A stretch of 64,000 nt of DNA from Stichopus chloronotus. Lineage: Eukaryota > Echinodermata > Holothuroidea > Aspidochirotida > Stichopodidae. The notes under the pieces were generated by a model. The model was given only the letters and a program-made list of their open reading frames with translations. It ran no database searches and was not told the origin of the DNA. Of the stretch, positions 22,901 to 36,470 are shown piece by piece (the stretch's first letter is position 1; the number at the start of each line of letters is the position of its first letter). The stretch lies in NCBI GenBank assembly GCA_021234535.1, contig CM037830.1, forward strand, positions 23,197,116 to 23,261,115. Direction: 5' to 3'. The position numbers were made by a program, and so were the translations under genes.

Positions 22901-25359
22901 GTCATAAATGTTTTGCACCCATGCATGAATATGTTAAACATACAGTTGGGTAGTACTGTACTTTGTTGTTTTCTGAATTATAAATAGCATTTCAAGTTCT
23001 ACCTACAAATTAACAAAATAGACATACAGAAAGGTACACTCCAAGGTGCTAGTACAGCACTTTTAATACTTCACTATGTACAGTAGACCTTGAAAACACA
23101 AAATTTCTATCAGAAATTTCAAAGTTAGGGAAACTGAATGCTGGCAGACACTGTTGCCATGGTGATAGCACTTAATGTAGAGGTGACAGAACTTTCCTAA
23201 AAGCAATGAAGGCAACATCTTTGAATTATCGCAAACAAAGATTTTGACTCCCCCATTGACAATTTATGTATGTAAGGGTTGAAATGTTTTCATGTTAAAC
23301 CTGCATACTCTGTATTTGACATTAGTCTTAAAAATGCAAAATGTCTCCATTTCATCCCAGACCTGCTACGTGGGTGAATGCTGAGTGCTTGCAATAGGTA
23401 TGCATTGCACTTACTAACATTAAATTTGATTAAACCTGGGAGCTTTTTTTTGTGACATAGTAAAGTGCAGTATGTGTATTAGACACCAAGGATCGTGTGA
23501 TATGTGCCTCAGGGTAGCATGCGCATTGAAACTTGGAAGCACTCTGCCCATCGCACCTGCATCAGTTGGTGATTTAATGCAACTACTGGATTAAGTCTAT
23601 CAATACGTTGGAGCTCGGAGCAGCAGCATAACACTGTTACACCTAACAGTACTTATCTTTGTGCATGCCCATACGTACCAACACTGGGGTGGGTCATGTG
23701 GTCACAATTTTATGAACTAAAATTTCTGGATAAAGTTTGTCATCCCAAACAGGGCATCCTTGAAGCACACAGTGGCATGTTGTAAAGAATATATTGACTT
23801 TTGTGGTCTATGAAATACGCTTTCTGATATGCCCCTGATTTATACCCTCTTTCCATGCTGCTTATACTCTCTTGAGCCTATGGACACTGTCTGACTGCAT
23901 GAAAATCGTCATGCAAATGTTCTGCTTTCACTCCGCTCCTCATCCTGTGTTCCACTGAAAGCCCATAGATGTGCATATTTGCAATTATTGACAGATGTTT
24001 GACCTTTGATCTTTGGCTTTCTTATCTTTGCTGATATATACACACACCTTGCTCAAACAGTGGATAACTTGCCGACAAACTGACACCCAGGATGTGGTAC
24101 ATTTGGATGTGACCTCGATCTGTCTTACAAACATAGAAGTTTGACCATCATCTATCTGGGTTCACATGGTCATGAAAAACCTGGAAAAAGTGACCAAAAT
24201 TTGGGGAGTTATTTCATTATTCAAAGCCTATGGAAGTTTTGAAAGTTCAGAAAAATTGGGCAGAGTCTTGGAAAAGTCATGGAAAGTTTCTGAAAGTGAC
24301 ATTGTTTGTTCCTTTCTCACTGGTTGTATCAAAATGTATTCTCACTTATAAAAGGTCTGGCTATCAATCTCTTCACCTCCCTCATATTGCTTTGGCTTTT
24401 GTTGTTGTAAGCTGAAAATTTGAAGTAAGGGAGGAGAAGGGTCATGTGAATTAATTGGTCCTGGGAAAGTCGAGGGAAATTCATGAAAATTTGATTCCCT
24501 AGAAAGTGCATCGACCCTGCATCATCCAATCTCCTGGTACTCCTCTCTGAGTACCATCCAATGGTCCTGCTTGAATTCCAGGTCCAGCAGATGGCATGCA
24601 TTTTGTCAGTTTTCGACTTTCGACTGAGTTAACTCTCGTTTGGCATATTTGACGCCACAGATTGGTTCTTTCTGTAATGACGTGGTTTTGCGTACACACT
24701 TGGTGTTAGAGATGTGTCCAAATCCTGTGTGTTTAACATGTTAAATATGTTTAATATGTTCAACTCTCAACGTTTCCCTGTGTAATGATCACCTTGCTGA
24801 GCGTCTCTTGACCTTCGTGGTAATTACTTATGAATAAAACATGAGTCAGAGGTGTTATGTAAGAGCCAAGTTAATTGCTGGGATTTGGGCATAGCCATGT
24901 ACTCCAATCTGCTTTTCTCAATCAGCTCGTAATTACCAGACGATCGTTTCACTTCGTTCAACTTGATCTGGTGCTTTGAAACAGTACAGTGAGAACAAAT
25001 GATGTGATATAATGAGTTTTAACTACTCGAAACGGTGTTACATCAGCAGCAACCCTGATGCACCTTCATCGCCAGTGACCCCCAGAATCTGTTGCTGGAT
25101 CATGTCTGCTTTTACAGGCTGACAGAATTCTAATCTTAGCTTTGAACCGCGTATGCCCTCGCGGCATTCTCAGCGTCTGGCATTCAGATCGCGGCACCGT
25201 CTGGAGGTAACAAGCTGAGAGCCGTACTCCGGAGCACAGCTAGATCCTGGGACTTATTAACAATTCATTGTTGATCTTTATCTTATCAGAAGATTTCTTT
25301 GCATCTGTATTCAAGCAAGTTGCCCCAAAAGCTAATCACTAGAAACTGAAATTATGCAT

Positions 25360-25373
25360 GTTGCCATGGCAAC
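25360..25373. promoter_or_regulatory. Palindromic RFX X-box (intronic)
   Basis: GTTGCCATGGCAAC is a perfect 14-bp palindrome and the classic symmetric X-box bound by RFX-family factors. Half-matches are at 23153-23166 (GTTGCCATGGTGAT) and 62903-62916 (ATAACCATAGCAAC). Whether it acts as an enhancer of this neuronal gene cannot be told from sequence. Confidence 0.3.
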
Positions 25374-26304
25374 ATTCTAGGTATGTTTTACCTCTGTCAT
25401 CATCTGTGGAGGCCACAGTGATTCTCCCCAAAAGCCTCCAGATCTGTGTGCACAACTGCTCATTTAACTTGTTTTTTGTCTGACTATAGAATAATGTATC
25501 GTTAGGCAGAAATGTGGTATGTCTTTCCCAGAGACATAACTCTGTGTATCATTTTATTATAAGTTCCGTGCTTGAAAACATCGGTAGGAGAGAATGCCAA
25601 CTGGTTGTTTTGTACCACAAGAGATGAAAAGGCACTCCATGTGTGCCATTAAGCATGCCTCTGGCCCTAACAATAATTGTTCAGGCTAATGGCCCCCCCT
25701 GTGATGAAGGTTAGTGGAAGTCCTCTCATCCAAAACGCCCAGATTGTCTCTAGGACAAAACAAATTTTGGTACAACGACGTCCTTTGGACCACCAAATTC
25801 TGTTGGTGCTTGAATCAAATCAAGTTTTTACTTGCAACATCTGAAACATCATGAGATGAAATGTGGTGATGAATTGCTCATAGCACAATGAAACTGTGTT
25901 ACTGGTACTGCCACCTAGAAACATATGGTACAAGTCATGACATGATTTTTGGCAGGACAACTAAATTTTAAAAAGGACAACCTCATTTTACACATCGGTT
26001 GTCTTTTGGACTACCAGTTTAAAGTGCCAAAACTTCAACACTGGCCCCTCTATTAGAATTGTCACATGGTATTAACTTGCTTGGACCCTGAATGTTTACC
26101 CCTGAAAACTTTGATGTAAACCAAACAAATTTCCTCGCTGGAAGTTGCAAGTGCAATCATGGAAGGAACCGTGACCGGATACACACACACACGATTGCCG
26201 GTTGCTAGATAGTGGTCAGTCTGGTAAAGCATAGGTTATATGAGATGAGTACTTAGCTCGTTAATTCCAAAATCACTTAGTTTAGGTTTTAGAGGTTTCA
26301 AGCA

Positions 26305-26369
26305 CTGTATGCATCAGTGAAGCAAGAGGTAAGACACTTGTGAATACCCACACTAGTGAGTTGTGGGGA
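26305..26369. repeat. Family A fragment (right end)
   Basis: GCATCAGTGAAGCAAGAGG, then CACTTGTGAATACCCACAC and AGTGAGTTGTGGGGA, matches the right terminal ~65 bases of the family. Nothing of the arms remains. Confidence 0.65.
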
Positions 26370-27314
26370 TTATGCAGTCAGAAAGGATAAGAACTGCACT
26401 TTCATTTGTGTGTAACCCACACTAGTCATGAGAATTCCCTGAGCATTGGTATTGTTTGTATGGAGCTGGCATTGCTCTCACATGCTTGATCTCAACAGCT
26501 AGCTTCTTCATGATGTTTTAAACAAAGGACAGTGACAAATTCATTCGTCTGACCACCATCCATGTGTCCATGAATTCGCAGGCATTGAACTTGTCACCCC
26601 TAAGCTGGATAAAATGAAGCAGGCTTTTTTTGTTGTGTGTGTGTTTCCTTTTATAGAGAGCCCTACAATCAATTAATGCTGGACACAACGACTGCATGTA
26701 TGCTGTAACATCTGTGTCACTCACTGCTGAGTCAAAAGCAACTAAACCCTGTCCCCCTCACTGAATTTTGTACATTCATGGCTGTACCCTCTTGCATTTT
26801 TGCATTTTTAACATCTGTCATCCGCTGCGACCTTTAAACTATGGATTGAGGGCAGCAGCACTGTATCTGTAAGGCCTTTTTGGTTTCACTTTTCGGAGAT
26901 GCTCTCACAACGTTCATTGAAAACAGTGATTTGCAATTAACCCGGAAACAGGTCATTAAGAGTGGAGAAATGTTTTAAACCAGCTCTTCTATTGCCAGCT
27001 ATTCCATTTTTGGTCAAAAGAATTGTTGACTTACAAATGAATAATATTGATGAAGTTATTATCGTAGCTCTGTCAGCTGCCTAATTTTGCAATCATTAAA
27101 AAGGGACTTTCATTCGAGGTGGTTGGCTAGTGACCGTACTTGAGCTACTGTACAGGTTACGGAAGGCAGAAATGAAGATGTATGGGTCGAAGCAAAAATA
27201 CATCATTAAAGCGAGAATTATCTGCATGTCTACTGTATTTGTCAGCAAAAATATAGCACATCACCGTATACATGTATATACTGTATTGTGGCATTGATAT
27301 ATGACAGATTGGTG

Positions 27315-27448
27315 TAGCCTAGACTTAGAGGATGTCATATCAGAATTGGTTTCAAGTTCACTTTGAGCAAGGCCAAACTGAATGCATTAGTAAAGCATGG
27401 GGTAAGTTTAGTCACTCTTGATCACACACACGAGTGAGTTGTGAGGGA
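27315..27448. repeat. Family A half-element (right arm), degenerate
   Basis: TAGCCTAGACTTAGAGGATG is a degraded form of the TAGGCCTTAGAGGGCG arm. ACTTTGAGCAAGGCCAAACT, AATGCATTAGTAAAGCATGG and the end GAGTGAGTTGTGAGGGA follow. It is more diverged than the 13.8 kb and 41.5 kb copies. Confidence 0.6.
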
Positions 27449-30400
27449 AAACCACGGAATTAAACCGGAATGATGTCATCGAACAATAAATGAAGCCCAA
27501 ACTGTGTGTCGCTAATGGCATTCTAAACCGTATATCCTACATTTAAGGTGAAGTTTAGGATAAAGTGTAACTTGCACACAGCTTAACGTTGGAAGGGAGT
27601 GTTCCCTGAATACGATCAGCTTATCTCAAGAAGTCATACAGTTGCATTTTACTACCTCTTATTAAAGAGGAAAATGAAAGAAAATTTGGCTTTGTAAATA
27701 ATCACATTTTTTTTTTCTTGAAAGCAAATGCTGAGAAAACAGAACATGATTAACAACACGGCAACAATGTTTGTGTGGAATGTTCATCATGACAAAATGT
27801 AGCAGAGGGCAAAAGACTGTCAATCGATGGTTTAATTGTATTCATTTACCAGCGATTTAACAGTCAAATTACTGTGCAGTTATCCGTGAGGATAAACCAC
27901 CGTCACCTGACCGTAATGGGCCAATAGGAGTTGAGGATTCTTACTAGATGTGAATTGTTGCACATTTATGGTCGACATTCTCCTTAAAGTACCAGCTCAG
28001 TATACTGTTCCGTATTAACAATTTTTGGTGATGTTGATATGACTTTATCTGACTTTGCATGTATACAACTGGCAAGATGAAAATTTTGTGTAAAATTCAG
28101 AAGTCCTGTACTCTGCTTACTCCTTTGAGTGGCATTTGATGAATGGCTTTCTCAATTTTTAATCCTCTTTTTATTTTGATCTAGAGAGACTGAATGGTTG
28201 CCACTATTGTTTTTGGACCCTTTTTGAAAGGTTGCAGGAGTTGCATACTAATAGTTTAGCCACACTGTTTCAGCTGAAGTATGCATATATTTTTCTTTTA
28301 TTCAGTCTCTCTTCATTAATTCCTCAAACTGAGCTGTTTACTCATCACAAAGATCGTGAATATCAACTGGACTTCACTTTTGTTCAACTAAGAAGATCAC
28401 ATTAGTCCACGTGACAGAAAAAAAACGGTATAGATCTCATACAAAACAATATTTTCTTTGGACCCACATGGAATACTTACATTTTGCAAGGAAAAGGAAA
28501 AGAGCGAGGAAAAAAAAAAAAATTACAAAAGTGCATCCCATACACAGTTGTAATACCAGATGGCATATCCAATTTGAAAGTTAAAAATAGAATGTCGTTC
28601 CACGGTTTTGAAACGTCTTTGGGGCTGTTAACATAACGTGCCCAAAGGGCAATGAAATCCTAATTTGATTACCTCGCTGCTCGGTGCCTGCTCAGTTGTG
28701 AAGGCTAAGCCGTGGCCCTAGTTCTCATGATGTAACCTGGGATGGATGTACAGTAAAGCGCATCACGTGTGTGAGATTCCGTGATTCCGTGCAAGTGTGT
28801 CTTGTGGCGATGTGGAATGGCCCAGTTTCTATACGATGTGTACTTCAGACAATTACAGCGTCACATGTGTTCAGTACCGCTTTGTTATTTCCTTGCTTTG
28901 CAAATGACATTTTTTTTTTTTTACACTTTAAAAAAAAAGCTTACACAGTATCCAATTTACCCTATGTTTAAGACTTTGTCATCTCCAAATTGCAAATGGT
29001 GTTATTTGAACACTTAGAAAATAGTGTTCAAAGTATGTGACTATAAACCCTGTGTTAAATACTGTATGTCACTTCCTTGCTTTGTAAATTTTGTTTTTGT
29101 TTTGGGCACTTACAGCCAGCATACCAGATGAACATCAACATTGTGTTTAATGCTGTGTGTAATTCCCTTGCTCTTTGCTCGGTGTTTTTCTTGTGTGAGA
29201 CGTGCAAGTACGCAAATCTTGTTTCTCGCTTGGGTTGGTTGGCTCAAAATCTATGCAATTTTCTCCAAAATGTTTAGCCATATCTTCTCAAAATTTTGTC
29301 TTAGTTCAATTCAATCTCCTTGAAAGTTTAGCCTTTTCCTTCTTTACACTGAAACTGCATAGCCAAAATTGGTGATGTTAATTAAATCCCACTGATCATC
29401 TTTGCAGTATATGATTTATGTTTATGCATCGCGTAAATGGAGTAAATAATAAAACAAGTGTCCTCTCAACTGCACTGACTGTGGCTACACAGATCGTTAT
29501 GTGTAGCCCGAGGAGAAAAAAATTGAACTTGAGTATAAAATGTGCTGGCATTAATTGGCTGGTTGAGTGTATCTCAATAAGTAAACTTGCAGCATAATTG
29601 TCCCATTGTCAAAAGTACTCAAAATGGAACTAAATTGCACCAACAGCGTACAAAATTCCTATTAAGGAGTGAAAGAAAATGCTAGGAAATTATAAAAGTC
29701 AGTTCATAAATTTTAAAAAAAAAACAACTCAGTATTAGATTGCTAATAACAAGGTGGTTTGATGGTCACATTACTTCAAGGACTGCAGCAGCATTACACT
29801 AATGTGGAGTGTAGAAAATCAAAGATAGTGTAATTCAGTTGATATAGGTACTGTCACGTGGCTGCTCACTTTGTGTAGTATTCAACCTACACTCACCTTG
29901 CATCAGTCGCTGGCTCGGTCTGTTTAGGAGTGTGCGTACTTACCGCATTGATCGAGAAGCTATGTGTACATTACAGATCCCTGTCCTGCTGTGAAGGAAA
30001 AATAAAAAAGTGACGTATCTTTTTTTGCTTTTTTTATTCCTTGCTGAAGGCAGGCAAGGAATCTATGTGATGGTGATGGCGTGTGTGTGTACAGGTACGT
30101 ATGTAGTTTTGTGAGGGGCAATGAATGGGGACACACGCAAGAACTTTGAGCTTGCAACCGGGGTTACGCGGAAAAACGGGGATAGCCTGTTGCTGGATAT
30201 TTTAACATAATGCAAATTGGGGTATCGGATATGTGCCCTCAACTTTACAGACCGGTCAATCTAAGTTTTTCCCCAATTACCTATTTTGTGTGTATAGGGG
30301 TGTATGTGTGTAAAAAATATACACTCAATCCTGTTTCTGGTGTGCATCGGGGATACATGCAAGACTAAATACCACTAATTGGGAACATCATTTGCAAAGT

Positions 30401-33400
30401 GGGGATATCCCTGACTACGTGAGAAAAAGTTCATGTCCCCAATCTACGCCTTAAATGGGTACATATATGTGTTTGTATGTGATGCCCTGGCTTGTAAACG
30501 TATCACAAGAAAGGAAAGGTGCTCGAACTTCAAAGTCTGTTGGTAGTCCTTGCCAAAAATGAAAAAGGACATATTTAATGGTAGATAAATGTTGCTAAAT
30601 TGAATTTGGTCTCATTTTATTCAACACGCTATTAAAATCCCATTTTTTATTTTTGTAACCCGCTCCAAAAAATCATCACTTACCATAACTTATTAGATTT
30701 ATCAGCAACTTCTTTGCCAGCAACTCCCTGTCAAAATTAACAGTGTACTGTACTATGTTTTAGTCACCTTTTCCCTAGGAAACTTCACTTTGGCAAGGAA
30801 ATATTTTTCAGGTTGCCTTTGCAGACTTCTAACCACACTTTGGTGTCAGGAACTTTCTATCCACTTATGGGATATATGTTGTATCCTTTATTACCACAAT
30901 TTTCATATGTGGTTAACATTCTTGTGTGCTGTTTTTGTTTTGATATGGTCCCTTTCCTTCTTCCTTGGTCACTTCATTTAAAGTGATTGTGTGTATTTGG
31001 AAAAAAAATAGATACTGCCGAGGAATCACAAAGTCCCTTGACTTTGCAGTTTTCATGTGATGTTACTTCATCGTCAGCATTTGTCTGAATTTTCTAAAAA
31101 AAAAAAAAAAAATGTAAACACCCCCCAAAATTTGTTCGTAGGATGATTATGTGATATTGTTTTAATATTTGTAAGTTTTTTCATCTGTATTAATGTTCAG
31201 ATTATAAGGTTAGAGAAAATCCAAAGAGCGAGTGACACATTTAAATTATGGACATTTAATCCTTCGCTGGACACATGCACGGAGAAAAAAAAAAGAGACG
31301 AGAGGAAATTAAAAGAGAACATTTAACAAAACTGAGCCAGCGGAGGTAACATCACCTTTTCATGTTCAGGATGTTGAGTGAGATGCGATCTTTCGGAGAG
31401 TCTCGAAGGAGGGTAATATATGTCTCTCTGTAGAGTTGGACGTGTATGTACTACGGTGTATGCTACAAAATGCTCTCCTGCCTGATGTCTGCTCACATTC
31501 CGCCCAGACATTCAAATTGGAATGTGCATGAAGCGAAATGGAGCCCAATTTCTGAAGCAGAGTGGGAAAAATTTTGACACAGCGCTTGAAAAGTGGAATT
31601 TGTAATGGGCAATTATACTTTTTGTGGGGTTTTAAGTTCAATGTCAGGACTGATGAAACAAAACGCTCAATGCTAAAGCGCGCGGTGATGTTCGGGGAGC
31701 CTAGATTTTTAGTCTTTACGGTGTACCTGAGATTTGGCTAGATTTGTTTTGATGTGGATGGCTGTGATCAGCTGAGGGATCCCTGTAGGCCCTTTGAAGA
31801 CTGCAGGATGTGTTTTGATGTGGTGCAAGTTAAAATATGATAATGCAATTCACGACTATCTCTCATTACTGTTCACATAGACTCCCTAGTAACGTAAATT
31901 TGCTGGACTTTGAATTTAAAGTTTTTTGCTGATGTGCACCACTGAAGATGAGTTTACCATGATCAAAACAATAACCGCCTTTGCCCTTGGACGACAAAAG
32001 TGGGCAGTTGATGTCACCGGTTTGGTCACGACACTACCCACAAACACCTCTAGAAGGTTGTGTGACATGCGTAAAAAAGGGCTGGCTTTGTTATGTTTGC
32101 CGCTTGACACCGGAATGAAAACTCCTTGGCCTCCTGTTTACATCCATTACTGATTTTGAGATATATGGCATTCACATCATTGCTGGGGATTTCCAAAGTT
32201 TGATGAAAGTGCAAACATGATGATGATGTGTAGTGTTGCACGGTGTTGGTATTCCTTTCGTTAGGCTTATATCTATTGTCTCATCATTAAATACCGTCTG
32301 GCTTACACACTGGTAAGTGATACCAATATTTGTAAAGAAGAAAAATAATGCTTCCAAAGTAAAACCCTCGGGGCATTTGCAATTCCCACTTGTCTTTGAA
32401 ATGAAAGTTAAGTAAACATAGGATAACACGAGGCAGTCTTGCAAGTTCATCTCTTGATGTCACAAATTTGCATACCCAGCCAATATGTTTATTCATGATG
32501 CGGGTATAAGACGGGAATTTGCCTGAAAAATTGTCAATATTTGATGGATTTTTGTGGAATTTCTGGCTTCTTTTTTCCACATGTTATGATGATTAATAAA
32601 CCACCTTTAAGAACAATTGTAGAAAAGAACATGGAAATAGTGCATGTAGAAGTGGTGCATCATCTGGAGTAAGCTGTTGTTATTACATCACAGCATGTTA
32701 ATGTCTGAATACAAAGCAAAAAACCTAGACCTGTTCCTGCATTGATGTCTTGTGGCCCCCGAACAATATACCTTTGAAATGCATACTTGGTAATGGTGCT
32801 GTACATGTTACTCCTAAAGTGATAAAAAATTTTATTACAGTAGTTTAAATTAAAAAGAAGTACGTAGTTGAAATAACTTGATGGAAATTTTGCTTGGTTG
32901 AATACATGTTGTCACTTTATAAGTCAAGCAAAGGAAGTGTGCTGTGTGAAGAATTAAAACAGGAAAGAATGAGGTTGAAAGAAAGTTCGTGCAGAGAGGA
33001 TAATCATTTTCAAGGTTCCACAATTTATCAAAGCAAACTTAGTCATTCTGATAGCACCATTTGAAGTTCTCCTCAACAGTGGCAAAGTGTCTGGTTGTCT
33101 CAACCTTTCAATGAAATCCACGCCAAGACAGACTGCACGCTGTCTGTTTTTGGATCGTTCTGTTGTAGACTGTGCCTGCGTTTTCTCAAGTTTTACCTGA
33201 CATATTAATACCTGGCAATGGGCTTAAATCGTAGAAGTTATTTCTATTAGGTTCTGTTTACATAGCACATGAGCGTGATCTGCGCAGGGCAACATTCATG
33301 CAACATTGAGTATGAGACAGATCAAAGACAAAAGGTTGACTCGGAAGCCCAAGGCTCTTTGTGTCTCCGCTTATTGCATTTTGTGAGAGTTAAGAGGCGA

Positions 33401-35849
33401 GAAACTGGCAAAGATTTCTCCAAGATTGTTTTCCAATGCAGAGAGCCTTGGTATCATCAAGGATCTCTCGTTAGACAAGATCTATGGCCTCAGAAGGCTA
33501 CAATTTTTGTGGTTTGTTATCATTTTGATGAGGTTACTTTCAAAGGGAAATGTGTTTACATTGCGTATTTGAAGTATTCGCCTTTGTGTATAATTTCATC
33601 AAATAGTGAAATATATGAAAGATATTAAAGCCTGGGTTTGATCGGATCACGTCGGGCCAGACGTCGTCGACATAACAACTACCCCGATTAAAGAAAAATA
33701 TGGCTCTATCCGCTTCATTGCCAAAGGACTGTGTCCGGAAAGGCAGAGCGCAATGATGTAGCGAGCTTGCTGAGAGTGGCGCGGGCAAAAACAGTTGCAA
33801 GGAGAGTCGATCGAATTGGTGCTAATTTTTTGTCTTTTGCTGGAGTTTTTTTCTCTTCCTTTGGTAGTAACTGTTCATGGTTCTTGTTCTCATGTAAATA
33901 TCTGAGCCAATGTGAGATATTTTGGGCATTTTCATCTCGCATATCTCACTTTATACCTAGATTGAGGACTATATTGGTCTTCTCAATGTGGCCAAAAAGT
34001 TGACTGGGCACCATCTCGTTAGCCTGATGACACAGGCAGCAGTTATGGACATTGTACACCACCTGATTAGTCATTCTGAAATTTATTGCATTTCCGTGAT
34101 TTTCAACAGCACCTGTTTCAGAATGTGCCAACTGTTGTATTTGTCTTGAAAGTGTGCTTGCATTTCAATGTAAGTTCAAAGGACCTATTTAGCAGAGATA
34201 CATACGATTAAAGCTCATTGGTAAGTCAGTATAGGATGAATTCAACTAAAGATTACACTTGCAATTGACACTAATTGCATCAAACCAGCTGCTCACTAAG
34301 ATAATTACATTAATTGGATACCTCAGTTTGGTGTGTGACAAGGTGCACGGCATGTTGAACACGGCAATCGATAATGTGAAGAATGACTCACAGTTTGGGC
34401 TCGAAGCTCACTCAATAATCTATAATATGGAAATGGACGAATGAACTGTACGCTGTGTCATTAACCGCCGGTTCACACGTTGTTCAGTACTTGCTCTGAG
34501 AGTTTATAATAGCACGCATACTTTACATACAGCAAAGTCAGATGTTTCCTCGGAATTGCTGCTGGAGAAACGATCGCGTGAAGGGTTCGTGTAGACTCTT
34601 TAAAGGAGTAGTCCAGTCGATCCCCAAACTCTTATGTCACAAATGAGAAACGATCAGTAGCAATCGTACGACTCAGGGACTTTCCTGTAAAAATAACCTC
34701 CACTTGGTCCACAAAATATTGACGTTTGTCATGAATTTCACAATTGAGTTAGCAAGATCCTCATGCATAATTCATGATTGCGGCACCATGATGTGAAAGT
34801 TGAAGAACGGTTTTGCTCGCTCGTGTGTCCTTGTGCAATTTATACGTACGTGCCGTAGGTGTGGTCCGCCGTTTGAAAAGATTTTGATCCATATCTATGC
34901 ACAGACTGGCAGAGTTATTGACATGTTATTTCATATTAACAGGGAATATATATATATAAGAATATTGTGAACCTTCACTGGCCTTTTCTTTTGACTGATT
35001 ATTTGTAAGGCAAAATTGTAAGTAGCATCAATCAAACCCTAATTTGTGCAGCTTTTAAAGGGGGTTTTCATGTGTGATTTGTTGTTGTGGTGTATCCACG
35101 GTCATCTTTTTTTTATAATGCCCCCCCAAAAAATACAAACAAAAAAGAAGGTATTTTCAGTTTTGAGTTTGCCATGCATTTCAATCACAACACTTCTTTG
35201 ACAATATTGTGCTTTACCTGCATCATGCATTTCTGCACTTCACATTGTAAAAGTTCTGTGTGAAACTTCTTCGAGTGGTCAATTTACAAGACGAGATCGG
35301 ATTCTCACTCACATCGTCCGGTGAGTGTCCTCCAGGATGACCACTGACGTCAAGCCCTCTGCAGTGGATGCGTCAGTATAATTTCATTTTTGAATTGTGT
35401 CCACTCGCGTTGAAAACAAGCAAAGAAAAACAAAAAAAAATCAGTGTCCAGCCGAAGGTGAGGCGGGAACTCGGGTTACGTAGGATTTGACCCCAAGTAA
35501 TTTGACTCAAATGACAGATCTTCATAATAGGTCAGATCATCGTAACGCAACACTCACAATGGTTTTAAGTAGTCACATTTAATGATATGCTTTTTTGACA
35601 GCTGCTCACGGATTAGGTGTTAAAAGACTTTTGTTTCATCTGCTGTCAACAGTGTGCAATCAACTGCCATGCAAAGATACCGGCAGATGCAAGACACTGG
35701 CAGTTGTTTTTAGTTGTTTTATTGACACCGTTATGAGTAACATTTTGTTACTTTAAATCTGGTATATGAGTTGAAAATTTGTCTGTAACATTCAAGTTCT
35801 GCAGAATATGTCATAGCCCCCACAAAAAAAAAGAAAACATTGTTTGAAC

Positions 35850-36105
35850 TCCATTTTTGCATAAATGAATATTCATAGCCATTCTCATTGGTCTGTTTGA
35901 TTTCCAGTAACAGTGATTGACTGCTGTGCTTTTCTTTAGAGTCTGAATTTTGTAGGGCCAACAAAAATGTGATAATTTTTATATTCAAATATGTAGAAGA
36001 TGAGTGCATAGTTTTCTTTCAATTTTGTAACAGATGACTTTCCCCCTACTTTATCTTCTGTGAAACACTGGTAAAGAACAAAGGTAGATGACCAGGTGTT
36101 TGCAA
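35850..36105 (+). repeat. Family F dispersed repeat, second copy
   Basis: It shares ATGAATATTCATA, GAATTTTGTAGGGCCAACAA, TTCAAATATGTAGAAGATGA and AACAAAGGTAGATGACCAGG with 17445-17700. It is followed within ~100 bases by a family E copy, but the two families are not adjacent elsewhere in the window. Confidence 0.6.
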
Positions 36106-36195
36106 GTTTTAAAAGTGGTTTTTAGTCTTGGGTTGCATTAGAGCAGTGTGAATATTAAACAAGAGTCAAGAATGAAAAAGTGTAATAGAATGTTA

Positions 36196-36470
36196 ATTCA
36201 CAGCGCGTACTCCCTCACCTCATATAACCTATGCATTACTGTATTGACCATGGTCTAGCATCTCGCAATTTGTGTGTGTGTGTGTGTGTATCTGGCCACC
36301 GCCCTTCCGTAATTGCCAGCCTTTTGGTCTGCCAGTGAAGTCTTTACACTGCATTTGCATCTGCGAAATTCTATTGCCATCGTCAAGTTTTCAACCTTTT
36401 CGATCGACATACTAGGATTCCTCATCCTTGCCATCATCTTTGGGCCTGTTTTAGATGAGTATCCTTTTTA
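36196..36470. repeat. Family E dispersed repeat with internal (TG)n, second copy
   Basis: It begins ATTCACAGCGCGTACTCCCT and ends GATGAGTATCCTTTTTA, matching 4897-5172. The (TG)n run is at 36270-36289, in the same internal position. Nearby blocks (ATGGTCTAGCATC, AATTGCCAGCCTTTTGGTCT) are almost identical. Confidence 0.65.

Noticed and set aside
24166..24351. Short frame with repeated KSWK/EKL words
   Set aside because: It comes from degenerate GGAAAAGTCATGG-type repeats. More likely a dispersed repeat relic than a peptide.
33269..33628. Open frame of 119 codons on the + strand
   Set aside because: No domain resemblance, no repeat support, and no convincing splice sites.
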